DNA from: Streptomyces sp. CB01373
GTDB lineage: Bacteria > Actinomycetota > Actinomycetes > Streptomycetales > Streptomycetaceae
Reading direction: 5' to 3'
NCBI RefSeq assembly: GCF_002803075.1
Contig: NZ_NNBK01000006.1
Span: forward strand, 124,001 to 188,000
Length of the DNA stretch: 64,000 nt
The notes beneath the pieces are model-generated. The model was not told the DNA's origin. It did no database searches and worked only from the letters and a program-made list of their open reading frames with translations. The position numbers and the translations under genes are program-made. Below, piece by piece: positions 30,389 to 38,962 of the stretch. Positions within the stretch are counted from its first letter, which is position 1. Every line of letters starts with the position of its first letter.

Positions 30389-31580
30389 GCTGACGATCAG
30401 GGCGGAGAAGCTGGACGCCGCCGACGAACTCGCCGGGCTGCGCGACCGGTTCGTCCTCGACGAGGGCGTCTACCTGGACGGCAACTCGCTGGGCGCGCTC
30501 CCGGCGAACGTCCCGGACCGCATAGGCGACGTCGTACGCCGCCAGTGGGGCGAGCTGCGCATCCGTTCCTGGACGGAGGGCGGCTGGTGGACCGCGCCCG
30601 AGCGGGTCGGCGACCGGATCGCCCCGCTGGTCGGGGCCGCGCCGGGCCAGATCGTGGTGGGCGACTCGACCAGCGTGAATGTGTTCAAGGCACTGGTGGC
30701 GGCGGTCCGGATGGCCCGGGAGGCCGGTGGCGGCGAGCGGGACGAGATCCTGGTCGACGCGACGACGTTCCCCACGGACGGGTACATCGCGCAGTCGGTG
30801 GCCCGGATGACGGGCTGCGCGCTGCGCCCGGTGACGCCCGCCGAGGTGCCCGGTGCGCTGAGCGGGCGCACCGCCGCGGTCCTGCTGAACCACGTCGACT
30901 ACCGCACCGGCCGGCTGTACGACCTGCCGTCCCTGACGGCCGCGGTGCACGCGGCGGGCGCGTACGTCGTCTGGGACCTGTGCCACACCGCGGGCGCCCT
31001 GCCGGTGGGGCTGGACGAGCACGGGGTGCGCCTGGCGGTCGGGTGCACCTACAAGTACCTGAACGGCGGCCCGGGTTCACCGGCCTTCCTGTACGTCCGC
31101 GGCGATGTGCAGGACCGCTTCGACACCCCGCTGCCCGGCTGGAACTCGCACGCCGAGCCCTTCGGCATGCGGCCCGGCTACGAACCGGCGGAGGGCGCGC
31201 TGCGGGGCCGGGTCGGCACCCCCGACATCCTCTCCCTGCTCGCCCTGGAGGCGGCGCTGGAGGTCTGGGACGGGGTGACGGTCGAGGCCGTGCGCGCCAA
31301 GTCCCTCGCGCTGACGGACTTCTTCCTGGAGTGCGTCGCCGCGTACGTCCCCGCCGGACGCGTGGAGGTGCTGACCCCGGTGGCCCACGAGGAGCGCGGC
31401 AGCCAGGTGGCCCTGCGTTGCCAGGACGCCGGGGACGTGATGCGGCGGCTGATCGGACGCGGGGTGGTCGGCGACTTCCGGCACCCCGACGTCCTGCGCT
31501 TCGGCTTCACCCCGCTCTACATCGGGTTCGCGGACGTGGAGCGGGCGGCGCGGGCGCTGGCGGAGGAACTGGCGGGCTGA
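30381..31580 (+). CDS. kynU: Kynureninase
   Basis: 399 residues. PLP enzyme splitting kynurenine to anthranilate and alanine. Seen: YLDGNSLGALPANV, VVGDSTSVNVFKAL, LLNHVDYRTGRLYDLPSL, VVWDLCHTAGALPV with the PLP Asp/His, and the PLP lysine K225 in GCTYKYLNGGPGSPAF. The ATG at 30381 overlaps the dioxygenase stop, so the two are translationally coupled. With the dioxygenase and the hydrolase at 31775 it makes anthranilate from tryptophan. Confidence 0.95.
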   Translation: MSELTIRAEKLDAADELAGLRDRFVLDEGVYLDGNSLGALPANVPDRIGDVVRRQWGELRIRSWTEGGWWTAPERVGDRIAPLVGAAPGQIVVGDSTSVNVFKALVAAVRMAREAGGGERDEILVDATTFPTDGYIAQSVARMTGCALRPVTPAEVPGALSGRTAAVLLNHVDYRTGRLYDLPSLTAAVHAAGAYVVWDLCHTAGALPVGLDEHGVRLAVGCTYKYLNGGPGSPAFLYVRGDVQDRFDTPLPGWNSHAEPFGMRPGYEPAEGALRGRVGTPDILSLLALEAALEVWDGVTVEAVRAKSLALTDFFLECVAAYVPAGRVEVLTPVAHEERGSQVALRCQDAGDVMRRLIGRGVVGDFRHPDVLRFGFTPLYIGFADVERAARALAEELAG

Positions 31581-31615
31581 CGCATCCCGGTACGGCCGCA
31601 CCGGAATGAAGGTTC

Positions 31616-31644
31616 CTGCCGCACGGTCCCGGACCGTGCGGCAG
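31616..31644 (+). terminator. Terminator after kynureninase
   Basis: CTGCCGCACGGTCC, one base, GGACCGTGCGGCAG: a 14-bp nearly loopless inverted repeat (the closing pairs must open), 35 bp after the stop. The next gene is therefore probably transcribed separately. Confidence 0.8.
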
Positions 31645-31774
31645 AACCGTTTGGCCTCACCCAGCGTGACATCCCCATGTCGGCGCACGTCACCCGCCTG
31701 ATACCGTCCCGGCCAACGGCCGGTTGATTTCTTTCCCGGACCCCAAAACCGTTTCACCGCTGAGAGGTTGGAGC

Positions 31775-32743
31775 ATGCCGGAAGCCGACGCCCCCCTCCC
31801 CCGAGCGCTCGAGTCCGAGCGAACGGGCGGGAACCCCACCGCCGCGGAACCGGGGAGCACCGGCGGCCGTGACGCGGCCGCGCGCGCCGCAGCGGAGGAG
31901 GAGTCGGTCTTCTCGCACGCGCCCGTCGCACCCGACAGTACGGCCGCCTACGGCGACCACCCCGACCAGGTCGTCGACTTCTACCGCCCGCGCGGCGCGG
32001 CGGACTCCCCGGGGCCCTCACCGCTCGTGGCGGTGCTGCACGGCGGCGCCTGGCGGGCCCCGTACGACCGCCGCCACATCACCCCGTTCGCGGACTTCCT
32101 CGCCCGCCGGGGCTTCGCCGTGGCCTGCGTCGAGTACCGGCGCGGCAGTGCCACCCCGGCGGGACCGGGCGAGGACCCGGTCGCGGGCCGCTGGCCGGAC
32201 ACCTTCGACGACGTGGCCGCGGCGCTCGACGCGCTGCCCGCGCTGGCCCGGGAGGCGCTCCCGCAGGCCGACATACGCCGCACGGTGGTCACCGGCCACT
32301 CGGCCGGCGGTCACCTGGCCCTGTGGGCGGCTGCCCGGCACGTCCTGCCCGCGGACGCGCCCTGGCGCACGGACCGCCCCGCGCCGCTGCGGGGCGTGGT
32401 CGCGCTCGCCCCCATCGCCGACTTCGCGGTCGCCGAGAAGCTGGACGTGTGCGGTGGGGCGGCCCGTCAACTGCTGGGCGGAGAAGAGGGGTTCGTCGAG
32501 CGGCAGCCCTACGCCGACCCGGCCCTGCTGCTGCCGACCGGCATCGCCACGACCGTCGTCCAGGGCCGCGAGGACGTGGTCGTACCGCAGGTGGTCGCGG
32601 AGTCCTACACCGAGGCCGCGGCGAAGGCGGGCGAGGTGGTGGGCCTGACCCTCCTGGAGGAGGTCGGCCACTTCCCCCTGATCGACCCGGCGGCCGACGC
32701 GTGCGCGGTGGTGGCGGAGGAGATCGCCCAGCTCGCGTGGTGA
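31775..32743 (+). CDS. kynB: Alpha/beta hydrolase, probable kynurenine formamidase
   Basis: 322 residues. The first 55 residues are an acidic, Ala-rich extension. The hydrolase core has the oxyanion motif VLHGGAWRAPYD, the nucleophile elbow TGHSAGGHLALWAA (Ser176), the acid region VVQGREDVVVPQ and the catalytic His in LEEVGHFPLIDP. The HGGAW...GHSAGG form with QVVDFYRP matches AFMID/Bna7-type arylformamidases. Its position right after dioxygenase and kynureninase supplies the missing formamidase step. The ATG at 31775 follows GAGAGGTTGGAGC. Another carboxylesterase role remains possible. Confidence 0.8.
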   Translation: MPEADAPLPRALESERTGGNPTAAEPGSTGGRDAAARAAAEEESVFSHAPVAPDSTAAYGDHPDQVVDFYRPRGAADSPGPSPLVAVLHGGAWRAPYDRRHITPFADFLARRGFAVACVEYRRGSATPAGPGEDPVAGRWPDTFDDVAAALDALPALAREALPQADIRRTVVTGHSAGGHLALWAAARHVLPADAPWRTDRPAPLRGVVALAPIADFAVAEKLDVCGGAARQLLGGEEGFVERQPYADPALLLPTGIATTVVQGREDVVVPQVVAESYTEAAAKAGEVVGLTLLEEVGHFPLIDPAADACAVVAEEIAQLAW

Positions 32744-32770
32744 CGCGGACCGGGCCACCCGGCGCCGGTG

Positions 32771-32783
32771 GTACCCGTAGTAC
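32771..32783. promoter_or_regulatory. GTACCCGTAGTAC element before the hydrolase-HK operon
   Basis: GTACCCGTAGTAC (GTAC-N5-GTAC) lies 114 bp upstream of the operon starting at 32897. The core ACCCGTAGTAC recurs twice upstream of the second histidine-kinase operon at 37496 and 37524. It is a shared operator candidate for the NarL-type response regulators. Inference from repetition and position. Confidence 0.55.
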
Positions 32784-32896
32784 CTGAGAGCTATGGCCGC
32801 GAACACCTCCCTGGCATGACGCGGGCTACGACTCCGGCTCCGTAACTTCCCTTCCAGCCCGGCCCACCGGCCGGACAAGGCCGGAGGGGATGAGCC

Positions 32897-34177
32897 GTGG
32901 GGCGCGAGCGGGAGAGACGGGACACGGCGGCGAGCCGGGGCGGAATCGCGCGCCTGGGCGTGGCCGCGAGCCTGGACGGGGTCGCGAGCGTGGACCGGAT
33001 CGCGGGACTGGGCAGGGGTTCGGCGACCGGGGCGGATACCGGCCCGGGAGTGGGCGTGAGTGCCGGCCCGGGGGCGGGTCTGAACGCCGGTCCGGGTCCC
33101 GGTCCGGGTCCCGGTCCGGGTCCCGGCCTGGGTCCCGGCCTGGGTCCCGGCCTGGGTCCCGGCCTGGGAGCGGGCCTGGGAGCGGGCCCGAGTCCCCGTC
33201 CGGGAGTGACGCCCGGCGTCGGGGCCGGCAGATGGCGTCGGGCTCTGCTCGCCCTTCTCGTCACCGGCGCCCTCGTGGTGCCTCTGTCGGCCGCCGCCCG
33301 GCCTCGAATTCCCGCGCCCGCCCCGGCGACTCTCGCACCCCTGACCAGGACCACCCTCGACGCCTCCTACGGGGCGAACCGCGCCGACGCCGCCCGCGCC
33401 GCCGACATGGCCGCGGCGCACGGCGACACGCACCGGGCGGCCGTGGACCGGGCGCTGGCGGCGCCCTCCCGTCATCTGCTCGCCTTCGACGGCCGCGGCT
33501 CCGGCCGCGTGGCGGAGGTGTTCGGCGACCTGGCGCACGCCGACCGCACAGCGGTCCTCGTCCCGGGTTCCGACACCTCCCTGGACGCCTACGACCGCTT
33601 CCGGAAGGGCGCGCTCGCCCTGTACCAGGAGCTCGGCCGCGAGGCCGCGGCCGGTGCACGCCCGGCGGTCGTCGCCTGGCTCGGCTACGAGACACCGGGC
33701 ACGGTCAGCACCACGGTGCTCACCACAGGCCGCGCCGAACAGGCGGCCCCGGGCCTCAGGGAGCTGATACGCGACCTGCGTGCCGTGGCGGGGCGGGCGC
33801 CGCACATCACCCTGGTGTGCCACTCCTACGGCTCGGTGGTGTGCGGGCGCGCCGCGTCCGGCCTGGCCGTGGACGACATCGCCCTCATCGGCAGCCCCGG
33901 CACCGGCGCGGACTCCGTGCCCGCGCTGCACACCCGGGCCCGCGTCTGGGCGGCCCGCGGCGACGGCGACTGGGTGGCGAACGTGCCGCACGTCCGCGCC
34001 GAACTCCTCGGCACGACCGTCGGCCTGGGCGCCGACCCCATGGACCCCGCCTTCGGCGCCCGCAGGTTCACGGCCGGAAGCGGCGGCCACAGCGCCTACT
34101 TCACCCCCGGCTCCCCGTCCCTCACGAACCTGGCCCGGATCGTCCTGGGCGCCACGAACGAGGTGCAAGGTGACTGA
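32897..34177 (+). CDS. Exported alpha/beta hydrolase (DUF1023-like) with Pro-Gly repeat N-terminus
   Basis: 426 residues, GTG start after GGAGGGGATGAGCC. Residues 1-115 are low complexity, with a run of PG then LGPG repeats encoded by 12-bp tandem units at about 33085-33180. Then a basic patch and membrane helix (GRWRRALLALLVTGALVVPLSAAA) suggest a signal-anchor. The catalytic part is a DUF1023-type hydrolase: RTAVLVPGSDTSLDAYDRF, VVAWLGYETPG, nucleophile ITLVCHSYGSVVCG, and C-terminal GGHSAYFTPGSPSLTNL with the His. It probably faces the outside. It starts an operon with an acyltransferase and a two-component system (GTGACTGA overlap). Confidence 0.82.
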   Translation: MGRERERRDTAASRGGIARLGVAASLDGVASVDRIAGLGRGSATGADTGPGVGVSAGPGAGLNAGPGPGPGPGPGPGLGPGLGPGLGPGLGAGLGAGPSPRPGVTPGVGAGRWRRALLALLVTGALVVPLSAAARPRIPAPAPATLAPLTRTTLDASYGANRADAARAADMAAAHGDTHRAAVDRALAAPSRHLLAFDGRGSGRVAEVFGDLAHADRTAVLVPGSDTSLDAYDRFRKGALALYQELGREAAAGARPAVVAWLGYETPGTVSTTVLTTGRAEQAAPGLRELIRDLRAVAGRAPHITLVCHSYGSVVCGRAASGLAVDDIALIGSPGTGADSVPALHTRARVWAARGDGDWVANVPHVRAELLGTTVGLGADPMDPAFGARRFTAGSGGHSAYFTPGSPSLTNLARIVLGATNEVQGD

Positions 34178-35387
34178 CCGCCTCTCCGCAGCCCTCACCC
34201 GCATACGAGCCTTCGCGCACCGCCTCCACGTCCGGACCCCGCCGGAGCGGGACCGTGCCGTGGACGCCCTGCGGGCCCTCGCCATCCTCGGCGTGGTCCT
34301 GGGGCACTGGCTGGTCACGGCCCTGGTCGCGGACACCCGCACCCAGCCCCGCCCCACCCTGCACACCGCGAGCCCCCTCCACTACATGCCCGCCCTGGTC
34401 CCGGTCTCCTGGGCGTTCCAGACCCTCGCCGTGTTCTTCCTCGTCGGCGGGCACGTCGCCACCCGCAGCCACCTTTCGGCCCGCGCCCGCGGCACCGGCT
34501 ACCGGCAGTGGCTCCGCGCTCGCCTGTCCCGGCTGTTCGGGCCGGTCGCGGCCGTACTGGCCCTGTGGACGGTCACCGCCGTCGCCCTCCTCCTGACCGG
34601 TGCGGACCTCGACACGGTCCGCACCCTCGTGAAGCTGGCCCTGTCCCCCCTGTGGTTCCTCCTGGTCTTCGCCGTACTGACGGCGGCGACCCCGCTGCTC
34701 ACCCGGATCAGTCCCCTGTGGCCCCTGGCCGTCGTCCTGCACGTGGACCTCCTCCGGTTCGGCCTCGGCGCCCCCTCCTGGCTCGGCTGGCTGAACCTGC
34801 CGGCCGGCTGGCTCGTGCCGTACACCCTGGGCGCGGCCTGGACCCGCGGCGAGCTGGACGGCCGCCGCGCGGGCTGGACCCTGCTGACCTGCGGCGCGAC
34901 GGCGACCGCGGCACTCGTCGCCTGGGCGGGCTACCCGGCGTCGATGGTCGGCATACCGGGGGCCGCGGTCTCCAACCTCGACCCGCCGACACTGGCGGCC
35001 GTCACCTTCGGCCTGGCCCAGTGCGGCCTGGCCCTGCTGCTGCGCGAGCGGCTGCGCCGCGCGATGTCCCGCCCGCGCGCCTGGGCAGCGGTGGCGCTGG
35101 TCAACCTCTCCGCGATGACGATCTTCCTCTGGCACCAGACGGCCCTGATGGCGACCACCGCCATGGGCCTCCTTGCCGGCCGCCTCCCGGGCCTGCACAC
35201 GCTCCCCGACGGCCCCGGCTGGGTGGCGGCCCGGCTGGCATGGCTCCCGGTCTTCGCCGTCGCCCTGGCCGTCTGCTGGGCCGCCTTCCGCACCTGTGAG
35301 CAGGGCGGTGACCGGCGCCGTTCCCGGGTGGTACGGACTCATCGCCCCGGGACGGCCCCCGCACCAGACCCTAGAGTGGGCGCGTGA
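34170..35387 (+). CDS. Membrane acyltransferase (acyltransferase 3 family)
   Basis: 405 residues with about ten membrane helices. The start DRAVDALRALAILGVVLGHWL contains the conserved R-x10-H of family 3 acyltransferases. FQTLAVFFLVGGHVATRSH, LSRLFGPVAAVLALW and AMTIFLWHQTALM are other family landmarks. Such enzymes O-acylate sugars, lipids or antibiotics at the membrane. The GTG start overlaps the end of the hydrolase gene, and its stop overlaps the kinase start, so it is translationally coupled in the operon. Substrate unknown; envelope modification together with the secreted hydrolase is a reasonable guess. Confidence 0.87.
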   Translation: MTDRLSAALTRIRAFAHRLHVRTPPERDRAVDALRALAILGVVLGHWLVTALVADTRTQPRPTLHTASPLHYMPALVPVSWAFQTLAVFFLVGGHVATRSHLSARARGTGYRQWLRARLSRLFGPVAAVLALWTVTAVALLLTGADLDTVRTLVKLALSPLWFLLVFAVLTAATPLLTRISPLWPLAVVLHVDLLRFGLGAPSWLGWLNLPAGWLVPYTLGAAWTRGELDGRRAGWTLLTCGATATAALVAWAGYPASMVGIPGAAVSNLDPPTLAAVTFGLAQCGLALLLRERLRRAMSRPRAWAAVALVNLSAMTIFLWHQTALMATTAMGLLAGRLPGLHTLPDGPGWVAARLAWLPVFAVALAVCWAAFRTCEQGGDRRRSRVVRTHRPGTAPAPDPRVGA

Positions 35388-36805
35388 TGCGATGGCAAGG
35401 CCGCGTCAGGCACGGACTGCGGGTGCTGCGCGACGACCTGTGGACCGCGCGGCAGGACCCGCTGCCCCCGTCCGTCTGGCTGCGCTGGCTGCCGCACGGC
35501 ATCGTGTGGCTGGCCGCGTTCGCGGTGCTGCTGGGCGCCTCGGGCCACCTTTGGAGCGGCGCGCGGCTGGCCTTCGGGTACGCCTTCCTTGTCGCGCTCG
35601 GACAGGCCGGTGCGATGGTGCTGGCCCTGTGGCGGCCCATCCCGGCGTGGTGGCTGTCCATGGCGGCCACGCTGCTGGGGGCGGTGGCCCTGCACGGCCC
35701 GCTGGTCGCCGGCGATCTGCAGGGCTTCACCTGGCCCTGGACCACGTCCGGGATCATCGCCCACCTGTTCGTCCTGCTGCTGCTCGCCCTGCGGGTGCGC
35801 ACCCGCGTCGCCGTGGAGGCGCTGGCCCTGACCGCCCTGGTCACCTACGTCCTCCAGGGCGTGTGGGGCGCCCCGCGCTACGAGCCCACCGGTGTTCTCG
35901 CGCTGGTGCTGTTCGCGGTCGTGGTGGTGCTGGGCACCGCCCTGCACGGCCGCCGCGAGGCCCGTGCGCAACTGGTGCAGCAGACCACGCTCACCGCGGA
36001 GGAGCGGGCCCGCCGCACGCTTCTGGAGGAGCGCAGCCGCATCGCCCGTGAGCTGCACGACGTGGTCGCCCACCACATGTCGGTGATCTCCATCCAGGCG
36101 CAGGTGGCACCGCACCTCACACAGGACCCCTCGCCGGAGCTGAAGGAGAACCTCGACGGCATCCGGCAGAACGCGCTGGAGGCGCTCGGCGAACTGCGCC
36201 GGGTGCTCGGCGTGCTGCGTTCGGAGAACCCCGAGGACCCCTACGGCCTCGGCGACTCCGGCACCCGGGCCGCCCCGGACGCCCCGCAGCCCACCCTCGA
36301 CCGCCTCGGCGCCCTCGTCGAGAACACCCGCGCCGCCGGTCTGGCGGTCACCATGGACATCGAGGACTCGCGGCGTGAGCAACGGCCGTATCCGCCGGCC
36401 GTGGAGCTGTCGGCGTACCGCATCGTCCAGGAGGGCCTGAGCAACGCCCTGCGGCACGCCCCCGGGTCGACGGTCCGCGTGGAGGTCGGCCACGTGCCCG
36501 ACGGCCTGTTCCTGAGCGTGGTCAACTCCCGGCCCCGGCGGCCCGTCCAGCACTCCCCGGGCGCCGGGCACGGCCTGCTCGGCATGCGCGAGCGGGCGAC
36601 CATGCTGGGCGGGCACGTCACGGCCGCCAGGACACTGCACGGCGGCTTCGCGGTCACCGCCTTCCTCCCCCACGACGGCATCGTGCCCGTGACCGGGATC
36701 GGCTCGCCCCGCCTGCCCGTCATCTACTCCGACCCGCCCGACATCCCCGTCGTCCACGTCGAACCGCCCGGCTCACCGTCCCCGACAGGAGAGGACACTC
36801 CATGA
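35384..36805 (+). CDS. Sensor histidine kinase, HisKA_3 (NarL-partner) family, paralogue 1
   Basis: 473 residues. Five to six N-terminal membrane helices with no large extracellular domain. A coiled region and the HisKA_3 dimerisation helix IARELHDVVAHHMSVISIQ follow (phospho-acceptor His225). The ATPase has GLSNALRHAPGSTVRVEV, then GHGLLGMRERATMLGGHVTA. The start GTG (35384) overlaps the acyltransferase stop; ATG at 35387 is the next codon. The C-terminal 45 residues are Pro-rich. It phosphorylates the regulator encoded next (ATGA overlap). Its sister pair lies 0.1 kb downstream of that regulator. Confidence 0.93.
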   Translation: MMRWQGRVRHGLRVLRDDLWTARQDPLPPSVWLRWLPHGIVWLAAFAVLLGASGHLWSGARLAFGYAFLVALGQAGAMVLALWRPIPAWWLSMAATLLGAVALHGPLVAGDLQGFTWPWTTSGIIAHLFVLLLLALRVRTRVAVEALALTALVTYVLQGVWGAPRYEPTGVLALVLFAVVVVLGTALHGRREARAQLVQQTTLTAEERARRTLLEERSRIARELHDVVAHHMSVISIQAQVAPHLTQDPSPELKENLDGIRQNALEALGELRRVLGVLRSENPEDPYGLGDSGTRAAPDAPQPTLDRLGALVENTRAAGLAVTMDIEDSRREQRPYPPAVELSAYRIVQEGLSNALRHAPGSTVRVEVGHVPDGLFLSVVNSRPRRPVQHSPGAGHGLLGMRERATMLGGHVTAARTLHGGFAVTAFLPHDGIVPVTGIGSPRLPVIYSDPPDIPVVHVEPPGSPSPTGEDTP

Positions 36806-37476
36806 CGAGCGGCAGCATCCGCGTCCTCATCGCCGACGACCAGCAGATGGTGCGTCAGGGGTTCACCGTGCTGCTCAACGCCCAGCCGGACATCGAGGTG
36901 GTGGGCCAGGCGGTGGACGGCCTCGACGCCGTCGCCAGGGCCGCCGAGGTCTCCCCGGACGTCGTCCTCATGGACATCCGCATGCCCGAACTCGGCGGCA
37001 TCGAGGCCACCCGCCGCATCACGACCGCCACCCCGGACATGAAGGTCCTGGTGCTCACCACCTTCGACCTGGACGAGTACGTGTACGAGGCGCTGCGCGC
37101 CGGCGCGTCCGGCTTCCTGCTCAAGGACGCCTCCGCGGACCAGCTCGCCGAGGCGGTCCGGGTGATCGCGGCCGGAGACGCGCTGCTGGCACCGGGGATC
37201 ACCCGCCGGCTGATCGCGGAGTTCTCCCGGCTGAAGGACGCGCCGCGCGCCCCGCTGAAGTCCCGCGTCGGTGTGCTGACCGAACGCGAGACGGAAGTGC
37301 TCGCCCTGATCGCTCAGGGCCTGTCCAACGCGGAGATCGCCCGGCATCTCGTCGTCGCCGAGCAGACAGTGAAGACCCACGTGGGCCGCATCCTGGTGAA
37401 GCTGGGCCTCAGGGACCGCACTCAGGCGGCGGTGTTCGCCTACGAGTCGGGACTGGTTCGCCCCTCCGGGTACTGA
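36802..37476 (+). CDS. NarL/FixJ response regulator, paralogue 1
   Basis: 224 residues. Receiver domain with acidic pocket (LIADDQQMVRQGF) and phospho-acceptor Asp58 in PDVVLMDIRMPELGG, plus the switch region LTTFDLDEYVYEALRAGASGFLLKDAS. The LuxR helix-turn-helix is LTERETEVLALIAQGLSNAEIA followed by VVAEQTVKTHVGRIL. It is coupled to the kinase by ATGA. It probably binds the CCCGTAGTAC elements upstream of both operons. Confidence 0.95.
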   Translation: MTSGSIRVLIADDQQMVRQGFTVLLNAQPDIEVVGQAVDGLDAVARAAEVSPDVVLMDIRMPELGGIEATRRITTATPDMKVLVLTTFDLDEYVYEALRAGASGFLLKDASADQLAEAVRVIAAGDALLAPGITRRLIAEFSRLKDAPRAPLKSRVGVLTERETEVLALIAQGLSNAEIARHLVVAEQTVKTHVGRILVKLGLRDRTQAAVFAYESGLVRPSGY

Positions 37477-37489
37477 TCGCGGGCAGCGG

Positions 37490-37534
37490 GGCGACACCCG
37501 TAGTACGCGGGCGGTGGGGCGATACCCGTAGTAC
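37490..37534. promoter_or_regulatory. 28-bp-spaced direct repeats with CCCGTAGTAC
   Basis: GGGCGACACCCGTAGTAC (37489-37506) and GGGCGATACCCGTAGTAC (37517-37534) are two near-identical copies 28 bp apart, between response regulator 1 and kinase 2. A third copy of the core lies upstream of the first operon. They are likely binding sites for one or both NarL-type regulators, controlling the second operon. Confidence 0.6.
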
Positions 37535-37606
37535 TTGAGGCGGACCGTGAAGGACCCCTCTCACAGGGGACGACCGCGACCACCGCCTGCGCCTACCGTT
37601 TTCAGC

Positions 37607-38962
37607 GTGACCGAGACGACGCAGACGCAAGCGACGCCGCCGGACGGCGCCTTCAGCCCGTACAAGCCGCGCAGCCCGGAGTACAAGTTCGCCGAGAACG
37701 CTCTGCGCGGGCTGCGGCAGGGCCTGTTCCACGACGCCTTCGCCTACCGTCCGCTGCGGCCCGCGGGTGTCGACGGCCCGCTGATCCGGCGGCTGCCGGA
37801 CCGCCTGCGTCCCTACGCGGCCTGGAGGCGGCACGCCGTGGTGGTGGCGGCCGGCCTGCTGGCGCTGTTCGTCGGCTGGGCGGACAGGGCGGCCCCGGTA
37901 GCGGGTCTGCTGGCCCTCGCCCCGGTGCTGCTCACTCTGACCCGCCCGGTCGGAGCGTTCTGGGTCTCCCTGATGGCGGCCACGGTCTCGTCGTGGTTCG
38001 CCGGTATCCAGGCGAACTGGCCGTGGCAGCCCGGCAGTTTCATCGCGCACCTGACAGTGCTCACGGTGGTGGCGATACGCACCCGGCCGCGCACGGCGGC
38101 ATGGATGTGGGCGGCCACCGCTTCCTACGCCGTGGTCTCAGACGCGCTGTTCGGCTACGCCTACGGCAACAACTCGGCGCCGCTGCTGGTCCTCTCCGCG
38201 CTCATCCTCCTCGCGGTCACCGTCTGGCACATACGCAAGGACGCCGAGCAGGAGGTGACCGCCCAGCAGACGGTGACCGCGCACGAGCGCTCCCGCCGCA
38301 CCCTGCTGGAGGAGCGCACCACGATCGCCCGCGAGCTGCACGACGTCGTGGCCCACCACATGTCCGTCGTCGCCATCCAGGCCGAGGCCGCCCCCTACCG
38401 GGTGGAGAACCCGCCGCCGGAGCTGGAGAAGGCCTTCGCCACGATCCGGGAGAACGCGGTGGCGGCCCTCACCGAGCTGCGCCGCGTCCTCGGTGTCGTC
38501 CGCGCGGAGGACTACGAGGCCCCCGAGGCCCCGCAGCCCACCCTCGCCGACCTCGGCACCCTGCTGGCGAACGTGCGGGAGGCCGGCCTGGCGGTGGACA
38601 GGACCACGATGGGCGCGGTGCGCGAACTCCCTCAGGGAGTCGAGCTGTCGGCGTACCGGATCGTCCAGGAGGCACTGAGCAACACCCTGCGGCACGCGCC
38701 CGGCGCGAGCGCCCGCGTCGAGATCGGCTACGTCCTCGGCGGGCTGGCCCTGCGCATAGTCAACGGCCCGCCGCCCAAGCCGTCCCTGCTCAAGCCGTCG
38801 CCGGGATCCGGGCACGGCATCACGGGCATGCGGGAGCGGGTGTCGATGCTCGGCGGCGAGATGACGGCGGGCCCGGCCGACGACGGCGGATACGAGGTGG
38901 CGGTGTTCCTGCCGGTCGCCACGGTGGCCGGGCCCGCGGACGACGACGAGGCCGGCGCATGA
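37607..38962 (+). CDS. Sensor histidine kinase, HisKA_3 family, paralogue 2
   Basis: 451 residues. The GTG at 37607 was chosen because it starts the VTETTQTQA tail; a longer frame upstream runs into the direct repeats. A 75-residue polar N-terminus is followed by five to six membrane helices (AVVVAAGLLALFVGWA through LLVLSALILLAVTVW). Then IARELHDVVAHHMSVVAIQAEAAPYR gives phospho-His245, and the ATPase motifs are ALSNTLRHAPGASARVEI and GHGITGMRERVSMLGGEM. It is clearly paralogous to the kinase at 35384 through the catalytic half; the N-terminal extension is unique. Coupled to the next regulator by ATGA. Confidence 0.93.
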   Translation: MTETTQTQATPPDGAFSPYKPRSPEYKFAENALRGLRQGLFHDAFAYRPLRPAGVDGPLIRRLPDRLRPYAAWRRHAVVVAAGLLALFVGWADRAAPVAGLLALAPVLLTLTRPVGAFWVSLMAATVSSWFAGIQANWPWQPGSFIAHLTVLTVVAIRTRPRTAAWMWAATASYAVVSDALFGYAYGNNSAPLLVLSALILLAVTVWHIRKDAEQEVTAQQTVTAHERSRRTLLEERTTIARELHDVVAHHMSVVAIQAEAAPYRVENPPPELEKAFATIRENAVAALTELRRVLGVVRAEDYEAPEAPQPTLADLGTLLANVREAGLAVDRTTMGAVRELPQGVELSAYRIVQEALSNTLRHAPGASARVEIGYVLGGLALRIVNGPPPKPSLLKPSPGSGHGITGMRERVSMLGGEMTAGPADDGGYEVAVFLPVATVAGPADDDEAGA

